NCBI RefSeq assembly: GCF_040954645.1
Contig: NC_092805.1
Span: 70,231,186-70,295,185 of the forward strand
DNA from: Diabrotica undecimpunctata
Taxonomy: Eukaryota; Arthropoda; Insecta; Coleoptera; Chrysomelidae
DNA: 64,000 bases
Direction of reading: 5' to 3'
Made by a program: the position numbers and the translations under genes. Below the pieces are notes generated by a model. It did not search any database and was not told where the DNA came from. It was given only the letters and a program-made list of their open reading frames with translations. Of this stretch, positions 52,810 to 63,383 are shown piece by piece (positions within the stretch are counted from its first letter, which is position 1; each line of letters starts with the position of its first letter).

Positions 52810-55090
52810 GAAAGCTGTAGTTTATTTATGTGCGAATTCCAATTTAAAGTTCTCTCAAAAGTTAGACCTAGAAAGTTTATTTCTTTTGACTATTCTAAAG
52901 GTAAATTATTTAATGTTAGACTAGTTGTGAGGTGGTTTTTATTTTTATTCAAAATAATGTATAGTGTCTTTTCAGTAGAAAAAACAAATCCCGTTTTATC
53001 GTCCAATTACAAAGCCGATTTAGGAAACTCTGTATAATTTTAGTTGCTGTCATTACATTATTCGATTTAGTATAAATAACAATGTCATCTGCGTAAATAC
53101 TATCTTTAATGGGTGCTTTAATTCATAATACTATTGAAAGCGATTAAGAATAAAGTTGGACTAAGAACCGAACCTTGAGGAATTCCATTATCTAATATCT
53201 TAGATGAGCTTTTAACACCATTTATTCTAACTTGAATCGAGCGATTTTTAAAATTTTTTTTTATAAATGCAAGTATGTTACCTAGAATGCCAGTATCTTT
53301 TAATTTTTGTAGAATACAGTGTCTCCATGCTCTATCGTAACCTTGGGTTGTATCGAAAAATATTGATATTAGTTTTTGATTATTTGCAAAAGCTTCATTA
53401 ATTGAAGTCTGTAATGCAACGTGATTATCTAATGTGGACCTGCCCCTTCAAAAACCACTTTGAAAGGGAGTAAGAAGGTTATTATTTCCTAAGTACCATA
53501 TAAGGCGGAGGTTTAAAATTTTTTCTAGGATTTTGCACATGCAACATGTAAGAGAGATGGGTCGGTAAGAGGTAGGGTTGTCTTTTGGTTTGTTAGGCTT
53601 AATAATGGGAATGATAATTGCTTTAGACCAAAGATCTGGGAATTCATGCTTTAAGAAGCAGGTATTAAATAAATCTAACAGAATTAATTTGGCGCCGAAT
53701 GGTAAGTTTTTTATGAAGACTGGTAGAATATCATCTGATCCTGCAATGTGTTTTTTATATTTGAGAGAGAAAGTTCTAACTCTTGAAGAGTTATTGGAGC
53801 ATTTAAGGGGCTGTCAGAGTTGTTAATGGAGATTGTAGAAGCTTCTATGTTTTTCTTATATATTAGGGATTCATCAGAAATATTTTTGTCGCTAGAATTT
53901 GGTTGATAGATATTAGCTAAAGTTTCTGCGATTGTATTTTTGCAAGTGATTAATTTATTATTGTGTGTTAAGGTGTTTATATGTCTATAAGAATTGGAGC
54001 CTTTAAGTTTACGAATTTTAGTCCAGATAACCTCGGAGGGTATTGACGAATTGATAGATGATACATACTCTCTCCAGGTATCTCTTTTGCTTTCTTTATG
54101 AGATATCTTGCTGTAGCTCTGAGTTTTTTGAAATTAAGTAAATTTTCATTAGTATTATGTTTTGTAAGTACATTAAAAGCATGGTTGCTAGAAGATAGAG
54201 CATTTGCTACTTCATTGTTCCACCAAGGTACTGGAGGTCTTTTGCAGAGCTTTGTTTTACCTATATTATTTAAAGCTGCTTCTATAATTATATTGTTTAA
54301 GGAGGTAATATTAGAGTTTATATCATCACTTGGATGATAGTTTTCAATTTTCTTTTCAATGTCATCTTGATAAGGCGACCAGTTTGCAGTCTTTAATTTC
54401 CAGGATTGATAGATTGGAAAATTAGGAGATTGAATTTTATTTAATGATATGCAGATAGGAAAGTGGTCACTGTCATATAACGATTTTAAAGTATTCCACG
54501 TGAGAAACGTTGATAAGGATTGACTACATAATGATAAATCTATGGCGGAAAAGGAGCCGTTATAGGAGTTAAATCTGGTAGGTTCTTCTGTATTAAGTAA
54601 TAGTAGATCAGAAGTGTCAATGAGATGTTTTATTAGATTACCGTATTTGTCTGTTTTAGAGCTTCCCCATGCAGAATAATGACAATTCATATCCCCTAAA
54701 ATTATTTTTGGGTGTGGAATTTGATCAAGAAGGTTATTTAGTTCTTGTAGGTCTAGCTCGTTAGGATGTGGTAAATAAATGTTGCATATATTAATATGTT
54801 TTTGGTATGTTATACTCACTGCTACAGCTTCGAGATTAGTACTTAATGTAATTGGCTTAGCTTCTAGGTCTGTACTTACGAAGATAGCTACTCCGCCACT
54901 GGCCTGTTGTGCTACTCTGTTTTTTTGGAAAACATTGATAATTTCGAAGATTTATATTAACTTATTTAAAATGAGCTTCTTGAAGACGATCTTTAGGCAT
55001 AATTCATTTATTAAGAGTTTTAACTATTCCAAATGGGTATAAAACCCATTAAGATTCCACTGTAAAATAAAGGAATTGGACATGTTAGAA
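52810..55090 (-). pseudogene. I-like ORF2 endonuclease and reverse transcriptase, copy A
   Basis: Endonuclease: MSNSFILQWNLNGF at about 55084, GGVAIFVSTDLEAKPI near 54890, ILGDMNCHYSAWGSS (about 54700), LYDSDHFPICISLN (about 54480) and PVPWWNNEVANAL (about 54230). Reverse transcriptase: NPTSYRPISLTCCMCKILEK near 53570, FFDTTQGYDRAWRH (catalytic Asp, about 53360), DNGIPQGSVLSPTLF (about 53200) and after a shift IYADDIVIYTKSNN (about 53100). The shift between SPTLF and YADD, the stop after ECWIRST-like linkers and the break near 53450 prevent translation. Domain order is normal. Confidence 0.85.
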
Positions 55091-55409
55091 TTCTGACTGA
55101 GATAATTGTTCATCTGTTTCTTCTGTGGAAGAGATATTATTGGGGTTTAGTTTCTATTTTAATCTAGTTACATTATTTTTTAATTTTGAATTGTGGGTAT
55201 AAGCGTGAACAAAATTAAGGATCTGACTGATGATTAAGATTCCACTGTAAAATAAAGGAATTGGACATGTTAGAATTCTGCCTGAGATAATTGTACATCT
55301 GTTTTTTCTGTGGAAGAGATATCATTGGGGTTTAGTTTCTTTTTTAATCTAGTTATATTATTTTTTAATTTTGAATTGTGGGTATAAGCGTGAACAAAAT
55401 TAAGGATCT
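55048..55409. repeat. 177-bp tandem duplication at the gag/ORF2 border
   Basis: 55048-55224 and 55233-55409 are the same sequence with roughly eight differences, period 185. The unit includes the end of gag and the start of ORF2 of copy A, so each copy carries a gag C terminus and an ORF2 start. Confidence 0.9.
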
Positions 55410-56582
55410 CAATTAGCTCGGCAGTTTCATTCGAGTAATCTTTTGAAATTATTTCAGGGTGTTTGGCATATATTGTGTTTTCTAGAAAGTCACATATATC
55501 ATAATACTTTAGGATAAGTGGTGGTGATCTGTTTTCTATTTTGTCTTTAATTGACTCTAGTGAAAGCAAAAGTTCTTCGTGGGAATTTCTGGTTGACTTT
55601 TTTGACTTTTTTTTTGGTTTGCTTACTACAGGAGAAGTAAATATCTGTGAATCGGTCTGTGGGGTATTTTCGTTAATGTCTGGAGAAGATGAGATAAACC
55701 TTTTAGGTTGATTAGGGACGTTTGTATTAATTATGTTTGGTGTTATTTCTACTGGAGTAGGGTTTCTGATGTTGTTTGAGGTTGATGATGTTGGAGTTTT
55801 TAAAGAAGATGTTTCACTTCTATTACTTATGGATCCTATCAGGTTATTTTCAGTTTCCATAATTTGTTCTGTTTGGTTATTAGAGGATTTTATTGTAATT
55901 AATATGTTTTGAAAAGTTTCTGGGTGTGCACTAGCAGTGGATGAATTAGCTTTGTCAGAACTTTGTAGTTCTGTTTGGTTATTAGATGTATTTACTGTGA
56001 TAGGTAATATGTTTTGAGAAGTTTCTGAGTGTACATTAGAAGTAGTGGGATTTGCTTGGTTAGAGCATTCAGCTTCCTAATGACCAATAGTCTTGCATTT
56101 TGTACAGTTAAATCCTTCTATAGAAAGGTATAAACGATAATTGGTATTTTCATAAGAGATAATGAAAGAATCAGGAATAGACATATTGTCTAAAGGTGTA
56201 ATAAATATTTGCCTTCTAAAACTCAAGACATGATTGTATTCGCTTTCAGACATACCTACTCTTAGAAAAGTCATTTTTGAGACGGAGTTTATACCCATCT
56301 GATGTAGTTCTTGTTCAATTAACGAGTTTGGAACAGTAGGACAAGCATTTGATATGACTAGTCTTTGAGCTGGAGAGATAAGTCTTCTTATTTCTACTTG
56401 AGTTTCTTTTATATTAACATATTTGTGGGAATGTAGTAATGAATCGACTGCATTTTTAGAAGAAAGATGTAGACATATTCTATTGTTGGCAATTCTGGAA
56501 GCGAAGGATACGTTACGTGGACCAACTAGTGAACTAACGGCGATGATATAGTCATAAACTTTAGTTCCTTCAATACATTTCT
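55270..56582 (-). pseudogene. I-like gag (ORF1), copy A
   Basis: From about 56582 the minus strand reads the LVGPRNVSFASRIANNRIC region, SPAQRLVISNACPTVP, then an intact stretch from 56298 with MSESEYNHVLSFRRQIFI and NCTKCKTIGH, after which a stop (56077-56079) precedes the final C of a C-x2-C-x4-H-x4-C knuckle. The frame then continues through a Ser/Thr/Asn-rich spacer (56070-55860) and a 196-codon C-terminal part with PKKKSKKSTRNSHEE and YTHNSKLKNNITRLKKK. The C-terminal helical part has counterparts in copy B. Confidence 0.8.
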
Positions 56583-57440
56583 AGTAGGCGAGTAAATTAC
56601 CTTTTTAGGTAGAATTAGTAAATTTTCTTACTTATATTTATTATTTGTAAATTCCTTAAATATTATTAGGTCTTACCTTTCAGTAAATTTAAATTTATAG
56701 ATAATCAGAGATAAATTGTGTATAATTAGGGAATTTTTTGTATATAACTAGGTTAACTGTATATAATAGGTGATGGGTAGCATAAAGAATTAAGATAGAC
56801 TGTATATATTAGGTATGGTATTAAATTTGTTGTTAAGACTAAATATTTCAATTAATTCCTGTTTTTTTTTTCATTTTAGCAGAAAGGGTATACATCATTA
56901 CAAGATACCTTGATAGGTATATGTTAATACTTTTCTAGCACCCACTCACATCTTAAAGCAACTTCCATAATCTATCACTTACATTTACATCTATTCATAT
57001 TTTTCTTGATTAACTTGTTATCTATTTTCTTATTCTATGGTCTCTGTAGGGCATGCAAATTGGTCGAATCCTCTTTTGAGTAGTCTCCTATACCGAAGAG
57101 TACACACTCTCCGCACAATCCGCTAGCCAGCCTTCAATTTAGTTATATTTTTATATTCCAATTTGCTTACATTTTTTCACATTTCAATTTTGTTATATTT
57201 TAAATAATTCATATTTTACATTTTGCTATGTTTACCATACTGATCTAATCTCTTCCTTTGCGAGGATTAGTAGTTTCTCTAGTGTATCAAGGTACATTTT
57301 ATAGTTGACTTTTAGTGGTGCACGAAGACAACCTTCCTTAATTCATTTGTTTTTTGTTACATTGACGCTCTATTGTAATTTGTTACATTGTCCCTAAATA
57401 CTTTTTGTTACAACATGCGATGGGAACCAAAGCTTTACGA
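56583..57440. other. Interval between two I-like elements
   Basis: AT-rich; 57240-57430 on the minus strand probably is the 3' UTR of copy B. No other feature recognised. Confidence 0.4.
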
Positions 57441-57906
57441 TGTCGGTGTTTTTTTGGAGTAAAATATCTAATTCAATTTTCACAAGGGAGCCTATGGGAT
57501 GTTTTGGATACAGCTGCTGTATTGTCAGAATGGAGCTTAAAGAGTTAGTGATAACTACTGCCTTACTATAGTTGTTCTTCTTTATAATTATTAACGCTTG
57601 TAGGATGGCGGAAATCTCAGCCGTGTGAACAGTATTAAATGCTGATAATTTGAATTTGTGGTGTTGATTATAAATTATAACGGCCGTTTCTAAGCTGTCT
57701 TAAGTTTTGGATGCGTCGGTATATAAGAAAGAATAATCTTTATAATTTGATATTATTAAGAGCAAGGACTGAAGTATATTGGTATGGTTTGTTTTATCTT
57801 TATTGAAAACAGATAGACTGAGATTAATGTAAGAAAGAGGTATTGTCCAGGGAGGAGGTGTCTTAATATTAACTGGGAATAAGACTGATGGTAGTTCAAT
57901 TGACAA
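57440..57906 (-). pseudogene. I-like RNase H, copy B
   Basis: SFLYTDASKT at about 57720 holds the first Asp; then a stop, FNTVHTAEISAILQALIIIK (Glu, about 57640-57585), AVVITNSLSS (Asn for the expected Asp, about 57570) and LWFPSH (about 57445). The whole domain is recognisable, unlike in copy A. Confidence 0.78.
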
Positions 57907-58149
57907 TGAATATAGTTACTGTCGAATTCTTTCATAAAAGGGAATATTTTTACTTTTATCTACGAGGAGTTCGTCGGAACGATTGGTTTCAGTGTTATAT
58001 ATGACAGGATTATTTGAATTTGAGAGAACTCCTCTAGTATAAGATAGACTAAGATACATTCTTCTTAAATAACAGTAACTCTCCTGTTAGACATTGGAGA
58101 CTTTCTACAACCGATGTTCTAAAATCTCCTGTAACAAGTTTTGATGCGA

Positions 58150-58700
58150 GATTTTAAATTATCTCGATTTGTTTTAATAGTGTGTGGCTAGCTGATGTAT
58201 ACGCAATAGAACTATAATCGATTTTTGTTCGTATTAGTGATTTGTATATGTTTAATAATAATGTAGAATCTGCTGCCCAATTGTAGCTGGCTATTGTTCT
58301 TAATACATTTAAACCAGTTTAACAATTTCTTTTTACATACTGTACATGATTTCTCCATGTAAGTCTTAAGGAATTTCCATTAAGGTATAGTCTCGGAGTC
58401 GCGTCGGTAGATTATGTTTTCTTGAAAACAACATGCACTTCGTTTTAGACTCAGAAAATTTGAATTCGTTTGACTCGGACGAACTCTCTAAATTATTTAA
58501 GCTATGTTGTATAAGTTTCTGAACTGATAGGATATTTTTTCCCTTTGTGTAAAGTACCAAGTCGTCGGCGTATAATCTCCCTTTAACTAGTTTGGAATTG
58601 TTTTTTACTATGTCGTTAATAGGTATTAAAAATATAGTTGCACTAATCGTTGACCCTTGTGGAATTCCATTCTTTTACAACCTTTTAGATGATATCTCGT
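58150..58700 (-). pseudogene. I-like reverse transcriptase, C-terminal half, copy B
   Basis: NGIPQGSTISATIFLIPIND (about 58660-58610) and RLYADDLVLYTKGK (about 58585-58545) are intact active-site motifs; an open frame follows to 58366 (KCMLFSRKHNLP). The fingers and the first catalytic Asp are missing because the frame changes directly at about 58745 from the endonuclease end. A deletion, not simple mutation. Confidence 0.8.
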
Positions 58701-58839
58701 TATCTAGACGGACACTATAATATATTCTTTTCTTTTCTTTTCTATAATATGTTCTGCTGTTTTCATGACATTTATCTTGCGTGCTCTCCGTTTTTTATAC
58801 TTAATTAAATTTTGCTTTGTTATGTTTCATTTAAATTTG

Positions 58840-59454
58840 TTAAAAGAATTTTTATAAGACTTAATAGTTTTTTTACATTCTTCGTTCCACCACAGTAAAG
58901 AAGTAAATTTTAATAACGATCTGATCATACCTATATGTTGTGGTGCAGCGTTTGTAATTAACGATAAGAATGTGTTTAAATCATTATCTATGTCTGAAAA
59001 TGGTATTTGTTGTAGGTCGATGATATTCGCTTCTATAATTTCACTTTATTTCTCCCAGTTAGCATTTTTTAGATTCCATTTCTGAGTAGTGAAGTGAAGC
59101 TATTTATTTTTGTATTAGGAGACTGAAAAGAGATTCTGATGGAATAGTGATCACTGCCACATAAATAAAGAATAATATCCTATGTTAATATTGGTGTTAT
59201 AGTTGGTTCACATATAGTTAAATCGATTGCTCTCGAAATTCCGGTGTGAATGTCAAATCTAGTGGGTCTTCCATCGTTTAGTATATTTAGATTTTGTTAA
59301 TGGATTATCTTTTCTATTATTCGGCCTTTAGCCGAAGTATAGTTAGAACCCCATATTTGGATAAGGGAGTTGAAGTAACCTAACAATATTTGAGGAGTTG
59401 GAATTCGATTGATCACTTGTTCTAGTTCTCGTTCATCAATGACTTGATTTGAAG

Positions 59455-59536
<82 letters not shown>

Positions 59537-59850
59537 GATATGTATATTTTTTGAGGTATTTCTCTTTCTATAGTTATTATTTTTAAATTGTTGGCTGATA
59601 TATTTAGTTCTTTGGTAACATAATTATTGTGTATATATATCGCTACCCCTCCACTTCCTATATTAGGATTTATTCTATTTTTATAAAAACTGGTGTAGTT
59701 GTTTAGTTTATAACAATAATCGTTTTTAAAATTGGTTTCTTGTAAGCATATAATGGTTGGATTTGTTTCTGTTGTAAGTGTTTTGAAAAATTTAATTCGG
59801 GCGTGGAACCCATTACGATTCCATTAAATAATCGTATTTGATGGAGCCAT
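58840..59850 (-). pseudogene. I-like ORF2 endonuclease, copy B
   Basis: Shifted pieces read IICLQETNFKND (about 59740) and GSGGVAIYIHNNYVTKEL (about 59660-59610); LLGYFNSLIQIWGSN (about 59370) and GRPTRFDIHTG (about 59270) follow; LCGSDHYSIRISFQSP is near 59150 and LWWNEECKKTIKSYKNSFNK near 58900. The Asp of the usual LGDFN is Tyr here. A (TA)n run of about 77 bases at 59457-59533 lies inside the domain and probably grew there. Multiple stops. Confidence 0.75.
59457..59533. repeat. (TA)n microsatellite inside an I-like element
   Basis: About 77 bases of TA in the endonuclease region of copy B. Confidence 0.95.
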
Positions 59851-59917
59851 TATTTTTGAGAAGATTCTATCGATGTGTCTGATTCGCTTTCAAGTTCTTG
59901 AGCTATCGACATTTTAC

Positions 59918-60882
59918 TTAAGTTTGTTTCATTAATTTTTTCCTGATGCGTGTACTTAAGTTTTTCATTCTTTTGTTTTTATAATAGGAGTGGATATAAG
60001 ATAATAATTTCAACAGTTTATGGGTATCTTCTGTGTACTTTTTTGATATATTTAATAGATCTTTGGATTCTGTTGCATTTACAAAAAAATCTACTAGTTG
60101 ATCATATGTAAGAATTTGAGTTTCGTTGTTAAATAGTTCTTTTGTATGAGTTGTTAATAAAGCAAAGTCGGTCTCTTGTCTCAAATCTCAAAAAATTTTT
60201 GGTAGTTGGTGTGTTTTTTTATCATTTTTGTTGAAGGTTCTTTTGGTTTGTAAAATTTGTTTTCGTTTTCTTCAGTTGGAGTCGAAGAAGGGAGAGTAAT
60301 TATTTCAGAAACAGTTCGTTTTATGATATTCTTACTTGTTTTAACGGTCTCCATTAGTTCAGGGAGTACTAGACTATTTATAGATGGAGTTTTATCTAAC
60401 AATTCTACATTTTTGATTAATATAGGATGAATGTTGTTTGGCTTGGATAAGGGCGAATAATTGTTGTTAATTTCATTTGATTGTAATATTGTGTTTGGTT
60501 CGATATTGTTTTCTGGTGTTAGTGGTGATGTGTTTGAACAATTAATAGCGTTATGTCCATTTGTGTTACAATTTGAACATGGATGGCTTTCATGTGAGAG
60601 AAAAATGTGGTAAGGAGTGTTTTCAAAATTAACCAAAATTAAGGTAGGGATTAAGACCTCTAAGGGGGTTATAATATAGACTATGCGACGGAAACTTAAG
60701 ATGTGTTTAAAATTTGGATTCGAAGTGCCTATTTTTAGAAAATTAATTGGTGAGCATATCTGGATCCCTAATTGAAGTAGTTCTTGTTCTAGGATCTGAT
60801 GTGGTATAGTTGGACATACATTAGACAGTATAAGTCTTTGACTTGGCGTAATTAATCTACGAAATATGAAGGACTTCATCAT
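59918..60882 (-). pseudogene. I-like gag (ORF1), copy B
   Basis: Intact stretch 60882-60181 (233 codons) with TPSQRLILSNVCPTIPHQIL, FLKIGTSNPNFKHILSFRRI and a CCHC knuckle CSNCNTNGHNAINC (about 60575-60534); then a stop at 60181-60183 and a second 88-codon frame (60184-59918) with ESKDLLNISKKYTEDTHKLL and LRIRKKL-type basic end. The two overlap by a few bases in different frames, so a single-base change would join them. The start given is where the frame opens; the N-terminal third found in copies A and C is missing or shifted. Confidence 0.82.
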
Positions 60883-61490
60883 TTACCTAAAATGGTTTCA
60901 TTGGACTTTTGTAAGAGGTCATCTACACATTCTTTGGCTAATAAATATACGCATATTCAGTTATTTGTGATTAATGACGAAAAAATAATATTAATTTGAT
61001 TAATTAGTCTTCTGTTGTTTTGTAATTTGTGAATATGATTTTGAACTTTTAGTTTAAAAATTGAGGTTTCGATTTTGTGTACGTAGTTGGTGTTATTGTT
61101 AGTAATAAATAAAATAAATAAAAATCGCTTACTTCAGAACAGATGATGTAAAAATACTGTAATCATTTAGATATGATCTATATACTTTTTTTTCGATGCT
61201 TTACGCTTGTAAAAAAATAGTTTGTTTATAAACAATTTCTGAATATAAATATGTAAAAATAAAATTAAAATTTTGTTTCAACCAATCGAAAATTTGTGTA
61301 TTAAGTTGAGCAATAGCTAATACGTAAGTGTTCAATATTTCTATAAAATATAACTAATTGACTTTCAAAATAACTTGGAAACCCTCACTACTAGCCAGTA
61401 GTCTGGTAACAAATCATCATTTAGCCTTTTGAGTCCAAAGTAAAACATAGACCTCCCCTAATTTCTTCCAATTCTGTCGGTCGTGAGCTT
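60883..61490. other. Intergenic, no feature recognised
   Basis: AT-rich; 61020-61100 may be the 5' UTR of copy B. Nothing else supported. Confidence 0.4.
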
Positions 61491-61492
61491 AA

Positions 61493-61541
61493 TGCGGCCA
61501 ATTCCCAGCGATTGTTTTGACGTCGCTGGGAATTGGCCGCA
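61493..61541. repeat. Perfect 19-bp hairpin, 11-base loop
   Basis: TGCGGCCAATTCCCAGCGA (61493-61511) pairs exactly with TCGCTGGGAATTGGCCGCA (61523-61541). The sequence is GC-rich in an AT-rich region. It is not followed by a T run, so it does not look like a terminator. Confidence 0.85.
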
Positions 61542-62120
61542 ATCTTTATTACTTATGCGAAACAACATTCACTAGGTTCAACAATATTAACGCAATGTTA
61601 AAAACAGCCGCAAACGCTGATCATTACAAACTAGGATTGTCATGTCTACATGCATGGATTCAGTGATTCAAATGTTACATACATATATCCTACCAAAGTG
61701 GCATACCAAAATAGCAAACGCGCAAAGCCGAACATGTATAGCAGGAAAACTTATGATCAAAAATGGCATGCTAGTTCAACCAGCAACGAGGCAAAGTCAC
61801 TACAAGTGCACACTCTGCTATCCGACGTTTCAGCTAGTACAAACTACGGTATGTAAAGCACTAAGATTCACCCATCGAAGTCCGAAAATAACAGAAAACA
61901 GCAAATAATAAACAACCAATATACTTTAACATTAGTTTATTAGTTCACAACACAAACAGTTATGTCAGATAGTTAAGGTACAATAGAGAGCATAAGAATT
62001 GTTGAAGAAGACGAATATCTTAGCGGAATAATATAATAGAATTGTGTGTTACTTGTCTTTTAAAAACTTCTAAGATACTCCGGTTATCGGAGACGAAAAT
62101 GTCATTTATCGTTTAAAAAT
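61542..62120. other. Gene-poor stretch
   Basis: Two overlapping open frames at 61642-61908 have no family match. Nothing else supported. Confidence 0.4.
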
Positions 62121-63383
62121 TATACGAACTAGCTGAATTTTGCCGGGAATGTCAATTTTAGGACGCCAAAAAAGATGCAAAAACGTTAATCACTTTTACT
62201 CTCAGAGTTTCCCCTAAAACCTCCCTTGTACAGGAAAGAAAAAGGGAAAAAATCGATTTACCAAGAATCTGTACGCCATAGGAAAAAATATTTTAAATTA
62301 AAAATGTAGCTAATATAATTTCGAACAAAAATGTTTATTAACATTTTTTGTATAGAATAAACCGTTCTTTTAGAAATAACGCTTGAAACGATTGGCGATT
62401 TTGAATTTCTGTTACGCGCGAGAAATCAATGTTAAAAAAAATTTGATATCTTTTAATTGCCCTGTCGACAAAAATCCAAATGCGTTTTAAAGGCAAAGAG
62501 TGCAAATAAACTCAGTTTATATAAATGTGTTACATAGATAACCGTGGAGCGATTCTTTTAATTTTTTAATTAGTTTGTCAATAGTTTCAATTACTAGAGC
62601 CGAATCTTCAAAACCTATAGCATCAAATTTTAATTTTGAGTTTTGGCAACCAATGTGAGGCCTTTGAGTATGATTAAAAAACGTTAAATTTAAACTTTCA
62701 CATTACAAACGATCTAAAATGTTTAAAACTGCTCTTTTTCAATTATACCTACTACCAAGTTTTTCAAAAGTTCACTTCAGCTACAAATTTCATCTAAAAC
62801 TGTCTTCTCGGAAGCATTTCCCGTGACGTGCGATTGTTTGTAATGTAAAAGTTTTAATTCTGCGTTATTTAGTCATATAATTAAAATGCTTCATATTTGC
62901 TGTCACAACTCAAAATTGAAATTTTATGTTATAGGTTTTGAAGTTTGGTTAAAAATGAAAATTTGGTACGACCGTTCAATAAAAGTGATACATTTTATTG
63001 ATCTCACGAAAATCCTAAAAAATGGCAAAAATCGCGCCAACGCTATTTATTTAACACATTTATAAAAACTGAGTTTATTTGCGACAAAATAAAAAAATGT
63101 ATACAAAAACTGCGCTCTTTATGTTTAAAACGCATCTTGATTTTTGTCGATAGGACGCTTGTCAAAATACTTATATCGAATTTTTACCGTCGAGATAATA
63201 CGAATTTTATTTACATTGATTTCACACGCGTAACTGACATTCAAAATCGTTGATCACTTTTAACGTTGTTTGGGAAAGAACGGTTTATTTTGCAGAAAAA
63301 GTGCTAAAAACATTTCTGTTTAAAATTATCTTAGCTACATGTTTTATTTGAAAATTCTCGACAAAATTCAGCTTGTTCGTATA
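62121..63383. mobile_element. Long palindromic (fold-back) element, arms about 0.6 kb
   Basis: The left end TATACGAACTAGCTGAATTT (62121 on) and the complement of the right end TATACGAACAAGCTGAATTT (63383 backwards) match with one difference. Complementary blocks run inward: ACCGTTCTTT, CGATTGGCGATTTTGAATT with CGCG (about 62390-62430 against 63215-63260), GACAAAAATC, CTTCAAAACCTATA (62606-62619) against TATAGGTTTTGAAG (62930-62943), and ACTTTCACATTACAAAC (about 62693) against its complement (about 62833-62852). The loop is about 118 bases around 62714-62831. No coding frame. The arms have drifted apart by indels of about 45 bases in total. Confidence 0.9.

Larger units (their letters stand above)
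51768..56582 (-). mobile_element. I-like non-LTR retrotransposon, copy A
   Basis: Minus strand order: gag (56582 to 55270), endonuclease (about 55060 to 53990), reverse transcriptase (about 53830 to 52800), linker, and RNase H start (52007 to 51818). The element breaks off inside RNase H near 51818, next to a minisatellite-like run of TCTACTCGT units. It carries a 177-bp tandem duplication at the gag/ORF2 junction and a 234-bp RTE end at 52507-52740. Confidence 0.85.
57440..60882 (-). mobile_element. I-like non-LTR retrotransposon, copy B
   Basis: Minus strand order: gag (60882 to 59918), endonuclease (about 59850 to 58840) with a (TA)n expansion in it, reverse transcriptase with its first half deleted (58690 to 58320), then RNase H (57750 to 57440). 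Gag and domain order match copy A and suggest the same broad family. Confidence 0.82.

Noticed and set aside
59457..59533. Repeats as a CRISPR or other array
   Set aside because: Pure TA microsatellite without spacers; there is no CRISPR-like structure anywhere in the window, as expected for an animal genome.
61642..61908. Two overlapping frames of 88 and 68 codons
   Set aside because: Neither shows a recognisable motif and both are open over the same bases, which suggests chance.
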